From NCBI GenBank assembly GCA_001695595.3, contig MBPM02000056.1, positions 372,001-436,000 of the forward strand: 64,000 nt of DNA, given 5' to 3'. Of this stretch, positions 31,430-43,122 are shown in pieces (the first letter of the stretch is position 1; each line of letters begins with the position of its first letter). Source of the DNA: Plasmopara viticola. Lineage: Eukaryota; Oomycota; Peronosporomycetes; Peronosporales; Peronosporaceae. The notes below the pieces were generated by a model. That model had not been told where the DNA came from. It did not search any database and saw only the letters and a list, made by a program, of their open reading frames with translations. The position numbers and the translations under genes are program-made.

Positions 31430-32551
31430 GTTATATTCTCCTTGAGTCGCCTGCCAGAACTTGTTTATATGGATTGCACACAGGAAATGGAAGACGAGAA
31501 TATCGCAGAGAACGGGACACAGGCAGGACCCAATCCCGTATTATTCCAAGTATTTTCTTGTGCATTGTATTGGTAACAATTTGATGTTCCGCCAACACCA
31601 ACCGTGTATCAGTTTGATCCAGAGACGTGCAAAGTGGCCGATGGCGATCCAGTTTCGACACGGACTCAACGAGCAGAGGTTTCTGTAACCCTTGGTCATC
31701 AAAACCAAATTGTCGCCACTATTAGTTTCAAATTATGCACTATTCGTGGAGGTTGAATTCGTTGCATTGTTCATTTGTAATCCAAACCCAATAGGTGATG
31801 CGTTAGACGATTTCAATCAGATCGGCATACCGTAGTTAGCATATCCATCGTTGAGCGGATTATATAAACCTCACCAGTATTAAGCGTAAGAGAAGCGGTT
31901 CCAAACGAACTGGAGTATGGCGTATCGGTGTTAAACAACATCTTAATAACAGTGGCGGAATCAAGGTAAAGACAGCGGCTTGATGGTGAAAGCGACGATC
32001 TAGCAGGATTGATACAAAATGCATTTGCTGATGTAGCAAGAGTGTATGTATGAGAATCCGTTTTCGAAGTTGAAGCAAAATCTGTGTTTTTGAGACAGGA
32101 AATCAACGGATGATTTATCACTCCAATTGTTACAGTCTTGAAGCTGAAACAGCTCCTACAACTAACTTGGATTATCACTTGATAACAAATTCAGCAAAGC
32201 ATACGTTTTTTGTTTGATACTAATCTCGTTCCCGATCTAATGACCAATCATTTGTATTAGATACTCAATAAATGTTCATAGTTTTACGATTTGCAGTTAC
32301 GCCCTTTAATCGCAAAGTTGTTTTTAACTTGAAGTGTCCAAGGGCATAAAACCTACACTTGGGCTCTCAAGTGTCATTGTCTTAGACGGTTTAAATGTTT
32401 CGGATGTGATGCCGGTGCCACCGATGCTAAGAGAACCACGTGCCAACTCCACCCACATTTGTTTGTCTGGGGCTGGTGTTAGATAGTCATTTGCGCCTGT
32501 GAAGCTAGAGCTTTTAAATAGCAAGGAATTTTTCTTTGGGGGAAGAGACAT
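31430..32551 (-). pseudogene. Penton-like structural protein candidate (V4 copy)
   Basis: The ATG at 32,551 opens MSLPPKKNSLLFKSSSFTGA, then WVELARGSLSIGGTGI and TFKPSKTMTLESPSV before a stop near 32,324. After a gap in other frames, a 121-codon stretch (32,178-31,813) has ANAFCINPARSSLSP, TDTPYSSSFGTASLTLN and GEVYIIRSTM. About 370 codons in all. The strand-rich pattern and position among capsid genes favour a penton, but no signature confirms it. Confidence 0.3.
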
Positions 32552-32569
32552 TTTGATCACTATACTATA

Positions 32570-32790
32570 AGATACAAAGTCTTTGCGAGTCTATGTCCAA
32601 TTCAAAGCTGAAGCGGTTCTCCAAGAACAAGCTATTTAGGCTGCCATTTCACACATACATGACCTCTCCCAGTAGTCAAACACTATTCTTTAAATAATTG
32701 CCTTCTTGAGCAAACGCTTCACAAAGATCGTCATACGTACAAAGACAGACGAGACACTTTACGATCATCTCACGTGCTTATTAACTTCTA
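32570..32790 (-). pseudogene. Small viral ORF (V4 copy)
   Basis: Short words TYDDLCEAFAQEGNYL and SLFLENRFSFELDIDSQ are read on the minus strand and have counterparts in V3 at 11,860-12,050. The piece lies between the penton-like and minor-capsid-like genes. Function unknown. Confidence 0.25.
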
Positions 32791-32799
32791 CATTTTTGG

Positions 32800-33505
32800 T
32801 CCAATCAACAGACGAATACACAAGTTGTTATCAATAATCTCAACGGGGTCATATTTTGATCGAGAAATGATAGCGTTTATCCTGCGTTAGTACCTTTCAT
32901 GGGACAGTATGCAATCCCCTGCCCTTGTGACGTCGCGTTTAATTCTCCATACTAAACCCCAGCAGTCATGAAGGTATGCAGTACATGATTATAATTTGCA
33001 ATTGGCATGTAAAGATTCGAACAATAATCACAACAGCGGCTGTTGGGTCTATCTGAGGCACCAAATTACAATTGACCGCATAAACAGTAGCTGTTTGAGC
33101 CGTGGGATAAGTAGCGGGTGGAACGTAAAAAATGTCCCAAATGCAGCATCATCACCCTGAAGCTGAGGTGTAAAAGCAGTAGCCGGTATCAATGGAAAGA
33201 CGCTAGCAGCAGTGCAGCCCGTGATATTCTTCACGGGCTGCATCGTGAGCTGAAAAGCGTAGCTTGGAGATTCTCAGACCATGGGATAAAACATTTGTAT
33301 TGCCCAGTCGTGTTATCAATCAAATATATATTGTTCTAAGTAGACCAATATTGAAGGTAGTTCTTGCTATATATATACCATTAGGGAGCGTAATCGTGTA
33401 TGTCGTCGTGGTAGAAGATCTTGATGCTATTGTTTTTACGCTGAGCAGTAATTGCTCGCCACGATTAGTAGGCATATATCGATCCTAGTGCAATTTCATA
33501 CCGAC
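32800..33505 (-). pseudogene. Minor-capsid-like structural protein (V4 copy)
   Basis: Pieces on the minus strand: YTITLPNGIYIA near 33,400, FIPWSENLQATLFSS near 33,290, and near 33,000-32,830 YCSNLYMPIANYNHV, HTFMTAGV, CPMKGT and LSFLDQN. The order and motifs match the V3 copy (10,795-11,520) and the V1 relic. Stops and shifts break it. The function is inferred from family resemblance remembered for Polinton-like virus structural proteins. Confidence 0.45.
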
Positions 33506-33984
33506 AAAAGTCGAAAGGCTGCGAGAATCGATATAAAAACAAGTGGGTAAAAACTATGGGCAATTACCTTTAAAAGATAAACGTTTTCCACATGGCGTAG
33601 AAAGAGAAAAAGAGGAAGAAGCGTCGTTACATTAATACTTCAATACACTTAACTTCAAACGCCAGTCTAAAGGAGCTTCATCGAACGATCCAATTCACAA
33701 AGACCATTTACCACAAATAGCGCTAACTGAACCAATCTGGTGAATATCCATAATGGTCAAACTTGTGTCGAGCGCGATATCTCGCTCGTCGATCACTATT
33801 ATTTTGATCAAGATGCCACTGTGCCTTCAGTGAAGTTTGGTCATTCTATTGAGCCAAAAGGGAATCCCCAAAAACAATCGTTTCACCTATTTTTAAAGTC
33901 ACTCCACACTTTTTCTCTTTTGTAGGGAGTTCATCTGACTTTTTTGTAGACCATCGTATATATAAGCCCATGATTGTTTATTGA
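33506..33984. other. Viral intergenic region (V4)
   Basis: It corresponds to V3 10,283-10,794 and V1 1,020-1,530. An open stretch (33,740-33,925) has no consistent counterpart in the other copies. I see no gene in it. Confidence 0.35.
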
Positions 33985-34800
33985 GTCCAAGGAATCTAAA
34001 GCTTCATCAGATGCCTGAACCGACTGTAGTATGAAGTCGAGATCACGCCTTTTTCGTATAGTATGTCAAGGATTGACTTCATTCCGTTTCTTAAAAAATC
34101 ATCACCAAAAATATTTGCACATTCGAGCATCTTTGGACGCTTCACTAAATCATCTAGAGGCTGAATAACGCACCATAGAACCTTTTGTGAGTAATTTTGC
34201 ATTTGTTTGAACAGAACTTTGTTTAATCCAGTTCATGCTCGTCAAATTTGTCGAGCAAAGCCTTGTCGAAGCTCTTATCCTCTACGATCATTCGCCAGAG
34301 ATCAACGAATGTATGAGTTACAAGCATTGTTTGAATATTTACATACGATTTGTCACTTCTTTCGCAAGCTTGGAGGCCATGGAATTTCACATGGAAGAAA
34401 TCAGCATTGCAATATGTTCTCTTTTGTCTTTGGTCCATGATCGTTTCGCGTGTTTTATCAAATGAATTAAATCTCAAAGATGTCAATTTGAAGCGTCTTG
34501 TGACTGCCAGTGGGTGTGAAGTTTTTGGAATATGCGCTCCCGACGGGCTTGATGTCTACTGGGAAGCGTCGTAGCCGGCTTTGAAGGAGGCTCGGCCGCT
34601 TGGTCGTGATTTAAATGATACGTCGATAGCATTTGCTCGACTTGCGATCTCTATGTAGCTCGTGTTAGCGACCATGGTAGTGTGGAGCAGTTTGGCATGT
34701 AGATCGTTCTTGTCGCGATTGGTTATTCAGCACATGCTAGCGATTGAATCAAATGCGACTCCGCAATGTACCGGATCATATTCATTGACACTAGCTTTCC
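33985..34800 (-). pseudogene. Unknown viral protein B (V4 copy)
   Basis: Words on the minus strand include TNRDKNDLHAKLLHTTMV near 34,710, RPSGRASFKAGYDAS, MDQRQKRTYCNADF and FDKALLDKFDEHELD (34,486-34,223), matching V3 9,317-10,282. The gene follows the recombinase candidate with a short gap. Function unknown. Confidence 0.35.
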
Positions 34801-34829
34801 ATTGTATTTCACGAGGAGCTTCGATACAA

Positions 34830-35610
34830 CCTAATTAAAGATATTGCTCGAATTTGTATTATCATACTCACCTGGTTGTCGATTGGAAATACGCCAAAGT
34901 AATTACTAGGCTGCTCTCCAAGAGTATTAGTCAAGAAATTGAGATATGACCTGATTATTTCAGTCGTCGTGCCATCCATCTAGATCGTCTACGGTCTCAT
35001 AAGCCGAAAATTCTTGATATCGTTTAAATGTGGCATGTCTCCTTGAAGATAGTTAGCGACTTCCTTTGGATTGGGAACACTGCACCATACCAAACGAAGT
35101 CGATAATGCATATTCAACCATAATGTGATGTAATCAAACACAAGCCTCAACAAATCGATTCAATTTGGATCGAGATAGTTTTTTTTAGCGTCATTTCAGT
35201 GAGCACCTTTGCGGCTTTACAAGGAACGGACATTAAATTTCCATAGCCGGTGTACTTCATCTCTTTTTCGGAATTTATTTCGTTGTCCAGCTTTGCAGCT
35301 TTATTTTGCTACCTCAGTTCCTTTGATTTGCATTGTAATATCCGAAAGCATCACGATATCGGTGCTTGACACTTTGCACATGGCGTTCAGTGTTAGTATG
35401 GAATTCTCTTTACTTTTATAGATACTCATTAAAATCGCAATAACGCTCGAGTTTTGATGCTCGAGCGTTTTTTAAAAGAAGCGTCGTCTTATTTTGTTGG
35501 ATAATGAATATTGGAATAAATCTATCTGGAGACCATTGTTGTTTAGCAACGCCGGCGTTGTAAGTCCTGATCAATTGTCTGGTGTATAGATTTACCATAG
35601 CGTCCAACAA
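34830..35610 (-). pseudogene. Candidate tyrosine recombinase (V4 copy)
   Basis: From 35,610 the frame shows YTRQLIRTYNAGVAKQQWSP and FIIQQNKTTLLLKNARASKL, then further pieces SSTDIVMLSDI and, near 35,130-35,020, FDYITLWLNMHYRLRLVWCS then KEVANYLQGDM and YLNFLTNTLGEQPSNYFGVF. The R-L-R-L-V-W box corresponds to the region around the first catalytic Arg in virus-type tyrosine integrases. The closing H-x-x-R and Tyr were not identified. If right, this enzyme would integrate the virus genome. Confidence 0.4.
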
Positions 35611-35739
35611 TTAACATATCCACTTCCCATTATCATATCACGAATTTTAACATTTCAAATCTCATCCAAACTGAGTGTTTTGTATATATTGATCTTCGAC
35701 ATTTTTTGTCTCCCGCTCTGTAAATAAGTAATCCAGACA

Positions 35740-36238
35740 TTTAATTTAAATGTGCAAGGAATTTGACGTCGATTTGACTCGCGCGTAGGCTATTAAAGTC
35801 CTACATGGCAAGCCCGTTCGATATGTCATTCTTAACTGATAAAGGCCATACACATTATATCCATTTAAACAACTAAAAGAAGCTGGTGAAGGCTAGGTAC
35901 AACGCTACATACATCTTACGGTGAAGTTCTCTGTACTCATCAATCAGGACTAAACGGCTCTAATTTTTCTGGGGAAGCTTGTGGAATGGAACCGAAACTG
36001 CTGTAAAAGGAATTGATAGCGTCCTTAGAGATAACCGGAAGCCAATTACCTCGGGTCTTTTCGATGGTGTTGTGACTGCGGTCGGACCTGAAGACGGCCC
36101 TTTGCGCGGATTAAGGAAATCGGTTAACGGCGTAGGTTTGATGTCGCCTATCATAAATTAAAGGAGGACCGTTTCGATTGGGATAAAGTTACTTATGTTT
36201 GATCTTGATGTTTGAATCATATAAGTATAACAATAGTC
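35740..36238. other. Viral stretch upstream of the GIY-YIG gene (V4)
   Basis: It matches V2 5,640-6,070. An open plus-strand stretch (35,979-36,161, TSGLFDGVVTAVGPEDGPL) is present here but broken in V2, so coding status is unclear. No domain was recognised. Confidence 0.3.
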
Positions 36239-36670
36239 ATGATCGGTTTAGCTAATAAAATCGTTTGTAGTCAAAGCAACACTTGCTATGTGGGTAGCAC
36301 TCGAACATCGTATAAGTGGGCATCGGTATAATTCTAAGCATTGGGATGAAGGAAAAGGAACAAGCGAAATTGCAATTCGTCCATACTTTTGATAGTATGG
36401 TCCGTACGAGTTGCCGATAGACAGCAGCTGCATGATAACGAAAAATCAACAAATTCAAGAGAGTTGTTCAATAAGATGTTTCCACCTGGACTATCGAAAA
36501 GGGAAAACAGAGAGAGAGTACAAAAAGATCTTGAGAAGCCAATCAGGAAGCTTTAACTGCAAAATGTAAGCAGTACAACGAGGTGAATAAAGATAGGCTT
36601 GTCGAGAGGTTTAAGTGTGAAAGCAGCGGTCATTACCAATATAGAAGCAGATACATCACTTTAAATCTCA
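36239..36670 (+). pseudogene. GIY-YIG endonuclease (V4 copy)
   Basis: The ATG at 36,239 begins MIGLANKIVCSQSNTCYVGS, fitting the first part of the GIY-YIG fold (I-V-C, then C-Y-V-G-S-T). Shifted frames continue with HWDEGKGTSEIA, YGPYELPID, KMFPPGLSKRENRERV, then NEVNKDRLVERFKCE, ending in a possible zinc-binding C-terminus with Cys/His residues. The V2 copy has the same motif in inverted orientation. Such nucleases are common in Polinton-like viruses and virophages. Confidence 0.5.
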
Positions 36671-36799
36671 GAGGCATATCAGATGGGTAGAAGCTCAGTA
36701 GATCCGGCATAAGCTCAATTTTTTTGTCTTTGGGAAAAATAAACATTTATTTTTTGTAACTGATACCTCCGGTATCATTTCTATATTTGTTGTACTGCG

Positions 36800-38578
36800 C
36801 TAGCTATACTGTCGCGAAATGGTTCGGTATCGAAACTGCAAACACTTGACACTATCAATATTCTTCGATTTGGTATTTATCACTTCATTCTTCAACCATC
36901 CACTCAATACACTGAGGGACATAATTCGGGACTCTCTTCTCGTTTCAGCCCATCTGCAGTATTTGCTATACCACTCAGACGTCGATGCATTTTTAATTTC
37001 GTCACCTTTTTCATCGCTTAGTCTCCCGTGCATTTGAAGGAGCCACTTTACTAAATTGTTTATTTGCTTTGTCATAAATTCCTTTTTATACTTCGTGAGA
37101 GGGAACGCTTGAGGCTTGAATCAACACGCACGAGGTAGTGAAAGATGCCACGACCCGCGTCAAGATTAGCTAGAGTATCGAAATAGTGATCAGAATAATT
37201 TTCATCATCGACACGTCTTTGACTGGCAACGAAACACATATATCGACGATCTTTGGCTTCGATAATTGACACAAAGTGATTGTTCGTCAGGATCACCTAA
37301 TTTGCGTAGTCCTTGACTTATATAGTTTCGAGATCCTTGCGGTCAATCTGCGTGCAATCGTTAGTGATGTAACTCTTCATTTGATTTTTCATAGAGCGAT
37401 TGTTTGAGTCAAAAGCTTCGTCTAGTACACTTGATCGCTTACTCTTTCGAATACTTTTAAATCGAGCATTGATACGCTCCATTGATGAACACACAATACT
37501 TTTCTGAAGGCCAACAAGAAAATGATGACAGGTATCGAATGAAGAATTCTTATCACACCCATCTTGATTGATTACATTCTCAGAATCATAAAAATGAGGA
37601 GATTAACTCACTCGCTTGAATACACTAGGGTCGTTCTTATGAGCGTCAAATTGACCATATACGGATGAACATCAGCAGATTTATGCTTCACCAAATGCGT
37701 CACAGCGTCGAGAATGACACTCATCTTGAGGTGGACAACTACTGGCTTGAACTTCGGACTATATTTTTAAGAATTGGCGATTTTGTACTTTTTAACTGGA
37801 TTGATCTCGATTACATTCACTTCTTCCTTCCCAAAACGAAGCTTTGTATGTTCACATTGGCAAGCCGTTGCAGTCCGTTCGCACAAGGATTTGTCGGATC
37901 AGCAGCGCGAGGCTGAAAGTATAAATAGTGACATTGCGCAGCGATGCTATCAAACTTGTCGCACTTGCGAATAAGACCCTCGTCCAGAAGCATCATGTCA
38001 TCATTCATTCTCGTCAAGAAGATCCTCTTGATTTCATTTTTACTGGTCATCTCTTTATCAAATTCATCAATTGGTCGGATCAACGATCTCAATCGATGAT
38101 GAAGTAGCATCTTTCTGAGACGCTTCATCATATTCACCATTATCTCACGCGCTCAAATTCTTCCAGTAAAAACTCGTTCAGGCTTTTGTTAAGGAGTTCG
38201 TTCCAGACAATGCTGTCATCACCTTTACAAGAGTCGCTCGATTCATACATCCGTGAGCCATCACGAATTTCATTAATTTTCTCCACTGCTCAAATTGGCT
38301 CAGCGCACCATATTGGCGAAGCTAACTTTGTCATCGCTCGACTTCATTCATCTTCATCGTCGGTATCACATTCGTCGTTCGATTTGCAACTTTTTGCAAC
38401 TCTGGATTGTATATATCCCCATATACTGCGCTCTCCGTGGCCGCTGATGCGACAATCGACTCATCTATTTTATTTTTTTGCTTACCTCGACTTATGAGGC
38501 CTCGACGGGCTCGACCACCGATGGCGCTTGTGTAGCGACAACCTCAGCGACGACAGGGGTTTTAACTTGTGGAGTCAT
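36800..38578 (-). pseudogene. SF3 helicase, D5-like (V4 copy)
   Basis: The ATG at 38,578 begins MTPQVKTPVVAEVVATQAPS, followed by an acidic region. The middle (38,140-37,817) matches the V2 90-codon stretch. Near 37,460-37,330 there is SVLDEAFDSNNRSMKNQM, which fits the Walker B/B' region of SF3 helicases (L-D-E-A/x ... N-x-x-x-K-N-x-L/M), then ILTNNHFVSIIEAKDRRYMC (37,296-37,230), which fits the T-S-N-N ... D-R-R sensor region, and a HYFDTLANLD-like tail. About 590 codons in total. It is broken by stops. Role: viral replication helicase. Confidence 0.55.
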
Positions 38579-38752
38579 TTCTCCAACTTATATTACTCTC
38601 CCCGACAATGATTCCCTGATCGGGATGCTTTTCGCATCATTCTTTATTGCGAGCAAGCTTAAAGTTGCTTTCGATGAAAGTACTCTTTTTATATGACTAT
38701 GGTTTTGTTTCTTATATTCTGAATATTCTTCACTAAAGATTATATATTTTTT

Positions 38753-38831
38753 ATGATGTCACACTTTGGAGCGCTCCAGCGGAAATCGCATGAGCGGATG
38801 ATCGTCTGTCGATGTCGATTTGGAGTGGGTC
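38753..38831. repeat. Viral right terminal repeat, inner part (V4)
   Basis: Inner edge TTGGAGCGCTCCAG lies at 38,766-38,779. The repeat is cut by the Copia insertion after GGGTC (38,827-38,831) and resumes at 43,274-43,375. Confidence 0.65.
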
Positions 38832-38984
38832 TGTTAACATTACACCGCTGAATGCATGTTGAACAGGTGGATGGCTTCACAGTACACAGTAATTACATGT
38901 ACGTCACAATTAGTAAATACATATGGTAGCCGTTCATTGGTCAGGATAAATATATTCACTTCGGTTTTTACTTTCTTCTCAACA
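38832..38984 (+). repeat. 5' LTR of the Copia element
   Basis: It begins TGTTAACATTACACCGCTGA and ends CTTCTCAACA. It carries an extra 7 bp (ACAGTAC) relative to the 3' LTR. The DNA just after it (GGTTAACAGCCGCAAC) should hold the primer binding site; it does not match the initiator-tRNA-Met end typical of many Copia elements. Confidence 0.9.
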
Positions 38985-39026
38985 GGTTAACAGCCGCAAC
39001 AAGCTCAAGCAACGTTCTCGCCCAAT

Positions 39027-42000
39027 ATGAACAAGCGCACCGAAGTCCTCCTAGGAAGTGGTAACTATTACCACTGGGAGTTTAACATGAGGATGACCCT
39101 GGCGCGGAAAGGTCTCCTGGGACACATCATGGCTGTCAAGGAAGAGAAGGACGTCACGGAGGCGTGGCTGGTTAATGATGCCAAGGCGCTAGGCATCATT
39201 GCTCAAGGCATTGAGATCCAGCACCAGACCAAGATTCGGTCGGCTACGCGTGCGATGGAGGCGTGGGGAACCCTCCGCGATTTCTACAATCGCTCGACTC
39301 TTCACAATCGTGTTGTGATGACTCGTCGTCTACATGAGTTCAAGATGGAAAGTGGAACAAGCATGGCAGAGCATCTGGACTCTTTTGACGAGCTAGTAGT
39401 GGGACTACAGACTACGGGAGAGCAAATTGATGAGTCACGCCACCTGGTGGTACTTCTCAGCAGTCTACCTTCGGAGTACGACTTGATTTCGTCGATTATG
39501 GAAAATGCAAGGGACATTTCGTTGATAAAAGTCAAGGAGAAGCTGCTCAAAGAGTCGGAGAAGCTGCAGAGGAAAGAAGATACAGAGAAAGCGTTTCGCG
39601 TAAATGGAAATGGAAATGCTAGAAGAATTAAAGGTGGACGGGACAATGGACGAAAGGGTGGTCCTCCACGCAATAACGGCGGATTCAAGGGCAAGTGCTT
39701 CAAATGTGACCAGTTTGGACACATGAAGCGGAACTGCCCGGCCGGTAAAAGATTCAACAGCGACGACACGGTGTTTGCTGTTGGTAAAGGGAAGTCATCA
39801 GGATGGCTGATTGATAGTGGAGCAACTTCCCACATGACCCCACACAGGAAGGACTTGTTTGATTACAAGGGCCTAGAAGCTAGCATCGAAGTTACGATTG
39901 CAGACGGGAAGAAGTTGCTTGCCAAAGGAGTCGGCACGGTAAAATTGACTGGTTTGAACGGAATGAGGATTCGCATGGTTGAAGTTCTGCACATTCCCGG
40001 ACTCGACAGAAGGTTGCTGTCAGTTGGCAAGCTGGCAGAGCGTGGTATGAGTGTGGAATTTTCGCGTTCGTCATGTGTCATTTGGAACAAGAAGCAAGCA
40101 ATTGCGTCGGGCACAAAAGCTGGAAAGTCGTATTTTCTTGACTGTGAGCAAGAAGAAGCATGTCTCGTTGAATATACTGGGGCTGACAATCAGTGGGAGC
40201 TTTGGCATGCACGCATGGGGCACCCCAGGAAGGATGCGCTGATCAGGACACAGCGATTAACTAATGGTATCCCAATTATCAAGCAAAGTGTGGAGATATT
40301 GTGTGCCGGGTGTTTGAAGGGCAAGCAGACGATCACGGTGTTTCCGTCTCGTTCAATGACAAAGACGACACGTGTGTTGGAGCGTATTCACACAGATGTC
40401 ATGGGGCCAATGCGAACTATCTCGAAGGGTGGTGCCAAATACATTCTCACGTTTGTGGATGACTTTTCACGATATGTTGCAATTTTTCTGATCAAGAGCA
40501 AGAGTGAAGTTGCTGGCAAGTTCAAGGAGTTTCTGACATTATACGAAAACCAGTGGGGTGCACGACTAAGATGTTTGCGATCCGACAACGGAACCGAGTT
40601 CGTAAACAAGAAAATGGCAGGAATATGTCAAGAGAACGGCATTGTACACCAGCGCTCCGTCCCATACAGCCCGCAGCAGAACGGAGTAGCGGAGCGTATG
40701 TACAGGACAATTATGGAGAAAGCCCGCAGCATGTTACACTACAAGAGCGTATCGACGGAATGGTGGGCGGAAGCGGTAAATACAGCGGTTTATTTAATTA
40801 ATCGCTCCAGCAATACGGTCCATCCTGACACCACGCCGTATGAGCTAGTTTTCAAAATGAAGCCTCGAATGGATCACCTGCGCGTATTTGGTTCGCAAGG
40901 CTACGCTCATATTGACGATGTGAAACGGACCAAAGTGGAACCCAAGAGTTTCAAGTGTATGTTTCTTGGCTATGCAGAGAATGTCAAGGGCTATCGCGTG
41001 TTTGACTTGGAGAATGCCAAGATTAAAGTGACCCGCTCTGTAAAGTTGGATGAGCGTGAGGTGGGCGGCATCTACGACACGCAAGAGCTTAAGCCGGAAA
41101 CAACTGTTCAAGTAGTTAAGGATGGTGGTGGAGTCAATGTTCAGCATCAAGTGGATCGACAGTCAGTTCCGGACGATCCCATGGGAGCTGTCGAAGAGAC
41201 AGTCGAGGATGTCGATATGGAGGATGTAAATCGTACGCCAAGCGCCGTTGTACAGCGGCTAATGCCTTCTGAGAGCCCTGTACGAAACGGGCTTGAGCTA
41301 GCGGAGTATCATCAACCTTCCCAAATACAACAAGAAGATCGTTTGGTGTTTCGGCCTGAATTGGAGCGAACACGAATAAGACGTGAGCCAGTGCTAATGC
41401 TAAGAAACGGTTCCGATGGTGGAGAGTCAACAGAAGGAAGTGAGGGCCCACCGACTCCAAAGCGTGCTAGGATTGACGAAGATGGACTAATTGCGGAAGC
41501 CTTTCTTGCCTACGCTGTGAATATTGACGATGATATGGACTATACTCAAGCAATGGCAAGCGACGATGCAATGAAATGGCGTGAAGCAATGGATGCTGAG
41601 CTTCGCTCTCACGAAGAGAATAAAACGTGGACATTGCAGCCACGAAGGGGGATTGGACGCACAATTGGATCACGATGGGTATTTGCCAAAAAGCGTGATC
41701 AGAATGGCGCTATCGTGCGATACAAGGCACGACTAGTCGCGAAAGGTTTCAAGCAGAAGTACGGCGTTGACTTTTTCGAGACATATTCCCCGGTTGCCAA
41801 CATGAATTCGATCCGAATAATTCTCGCGGTATGTGTTGAATGTGGCTATCAAATGGAACAGCTGGACGTCAATACGGCTTTTCTTAATAGCGTGTTGACG
41901 GACAACGTTTTTATGGAAGTTCCGCTTGGTGTCGACAATGCTCAAGGAAACATATGTCAACTAAACAAGGCTATTTACGGACTTAAGCAAGCAGCGAGTG

Positions 42001-43109
42001 CCTGGAACAAGACAATACATCGTGTCTTCATCAGCAATGGCTTTAAGAGTTGCGGAGCAGATCAATGTGTTTATGTCAAGAGAACTAAAGAAGGTTTTGC
42101 TTACGTTGGACTATATGTGGATGACATGATTATCGCAGCAAGAAGCAGCAAAGAATTAAATCAAGTAAAGGGAGTACTCAAGCATGCTTTCAAGATGAAG
42201 GAGCTTGGTCAGGCGGAATTTATTTTGGGTATGGAAATTGATCACGACAGGTCAGCTGGAATTTTGATGATCAAACAGACTCGCTACATCGATGACGTGG
42301 TCAAGCGATTCGGTCAACAAGATGCCAAAAGTGTTGAAAACCCTTGCGTATCAGGATTGAAGCTGTCGTCAAAGCAGTCACCCACAACGGAAGAGGGACG
42401 GTCGACAATGCGATCAAAGCCTTATCGCTCTTTGATTGGATGCTTGCTGTACATAACGACATGCACTCGGCCTGATATTGCTTACGTGGTGACGCAGCTA
42501 TCACGTTTTCTGGAGAACCCAGGACTACAACATTGGAGCGCAGCAATTCGAGTAGTACGGTATCTGAAGACCACGCGTCAAATCGGTATCGTCTACCGAG
42601 GAACTGGAAGCGTTACGGTCAAGGCATACTCGGATGCAGATTGGGGCAGCAACACGGATGACAGACGCTCGGTCTCGGGAATTATGGTCATGATTGCAAG
42701 CGCACCAGTGGTATTTAAGTCGAAGTACCAGCGGACAGTTGCACTGAGCTCAGCGGAAGCTGAGTATATGGCTCCCAGCTTATGCACACAAGAAGTTCTT
42801 TGGACGCGGGCAATGCTAAAGGACATGGGTCACGAGCAAGTTGAAGGCACACAGGTTTGGGAAGACAACCAGGGTGCGATTGCGTTAGCCAATAACGCCG
42901 GATACCATGCTAGGACGAAGCATGTGGACATCAAGCACCACTTTATTCGTGAGAACGTGCAAGAAGGACTGTTGAAGATCGAATATATCGACACGAAGAG
43001 TCAGCTTGCAGATATGCTGACGAAGGCAGTTGGGACCAAGATGCTTAAGTATCTGCGCGAAGCCACCGGAATCAAGACCAAGTCAGCAACAAAGGACACA
43101 CAGCATTAG
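39027..43109 (+). CDS. Copia Gag-Pol polyprotein
   Basis: The 1,360-residue ORF is intact. In order: a Gag region with a GNYYHWEFNMRMTLARKG start, a CCHC zinc knuckle (CFKCDQFGHMKRNC, about residues 224-237), aspartic protease WLIDSGATSHM (about 258-268), integrase with the GAG-pre box WELWHARMGHP and the core (HTDVMGPM, SDNGTEF, PQQNGVAER), reverse transcriptase (WVFAKKRDQNG, LYVDDMIIA near 1,029) and RNase H (YSDADWGS near 1,200, HVDIKHHFIRE). The order PR-INT-RT-RH defines Ty1/Copia. One unusual residue is the Pro in YMAPSLC, where most relatives have YMALS or YIALS. Confidence 0.95.
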   Translation: MNKRTEVLLGSGNYYHWEFNMRMTLARKGLLGHIMAVKEEKDVTEAWLVNDAKALGIIAQGIEIQHQTKIRSATRAMEAWGTLRDFYNRSTLHNRVVMTRRLHEFKMESGTSMAEHLDSFDELVVGLQTTGEQIDESRHLVVLLSSLPSEYDLISSIMENARDISLIKVKEKLLKESEKLQRKEDTEKAFRVNGNGNARRIKGGRDNGRKGGPPRNNGGFKGKCFKCDQFGHMKRNCPAGKRFNSDDTVFAVGKGKSSGWLIDSGATSHMTPHRKDLFDYKGLEASIEVTIADGKKLLAKGVGTVKLTGLNGMRIRMVEVLHIPGLDRRLLSVGKLAERGMSVEFSRSSCVIWNKKQAIASGTKAGKSYFLDCEQEEACLVEYTGADNQWELWHARMGHPRKDALIRTQRLTNGIPIIKQSVEILCAGCLKGKQTITVFPSRSMTKTTRVLERIHTDVMGPMRTISKGGAKYILTFVDDFSRYVAIFLIKSKSEVAGKFKEFLTLYENQWGARLRCLRSDNGTEFVNKKMAGICQENGIVHQRSVPYSPQQNGVAERMYRTIMEKARSMLHYKSVSTEWWAEAVNTAVYLINRSSNTVHPDTTPYELVFKMKPRMDHLRVFGSQGYAHIDDVKRTKVEPKSFKCMFLGYAENVKGYRVFDLENAKIKVTRSVKLDEREVGGIYDTQELKPETTVQVVKDGGGVNVQHQVDRQSVPDDPMGAVEETVEDVDMEDVNRTPSAVVQRLMPSESPVRNGLELAEYHQPSQIQQEDRLVFRPELERTRIRREPVLMLRNGSDGGESTEGSEGPPTPKRARIDEDGLIAEAFLAYAVNIDDDMDYTQAMASDDAMKWREAMDAELRSHEENKTWTLQPRRGIGRTIGSRWVFAKKRDQNGAIVRYKARLVAKGFKQKYGVDFFETYSPVANMNSIRIILAVCVECGYQMEQLDVNTAFLNSVLTDNVFMEVPLGVDNAQGNICQLNKAIYGLKQAASAWNKTIHRVFISNGFKSCGADQCVYVKRTKEGFAYVGLYVDDMIIAARSSKELNQVKGVLKHAFKMKELGQAEFILGMEIDHDRSAGILMIKQTRYIDDVVKRFGQQDAKSVENPCVSGLKLSSKQSPTTEEGRSTMRSKPYRSLIGCLLYITTCTRPDIAYVVTQLSRFLENPGLQHWSAAIRVVRYLKTTRQIGIVYRGTGSVTVKAYSDADWGSNTDDRRSVSGIMVMIASAPVVFKSKYQRTVALSSAEAEYMAPSLCTQEVLWTRAMLKDMGHEQVEGTQVWEDNQGAIALANNAGYHARTKHVDIKHHFIRENVQEGLLKIEYIDTKSQLADMLTKAVGTKMLKYLREATGIKTKSATKDTQH

Positions 43110-43122
43110 CGGTGAGTGGGAG

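Noticed and set aside
39302..42826. Several open frames of 60-177 codons on the minus strand of the Copia element
   Set aside because: They are shadows of the intact Gag-Pol frame and show no features of their own.
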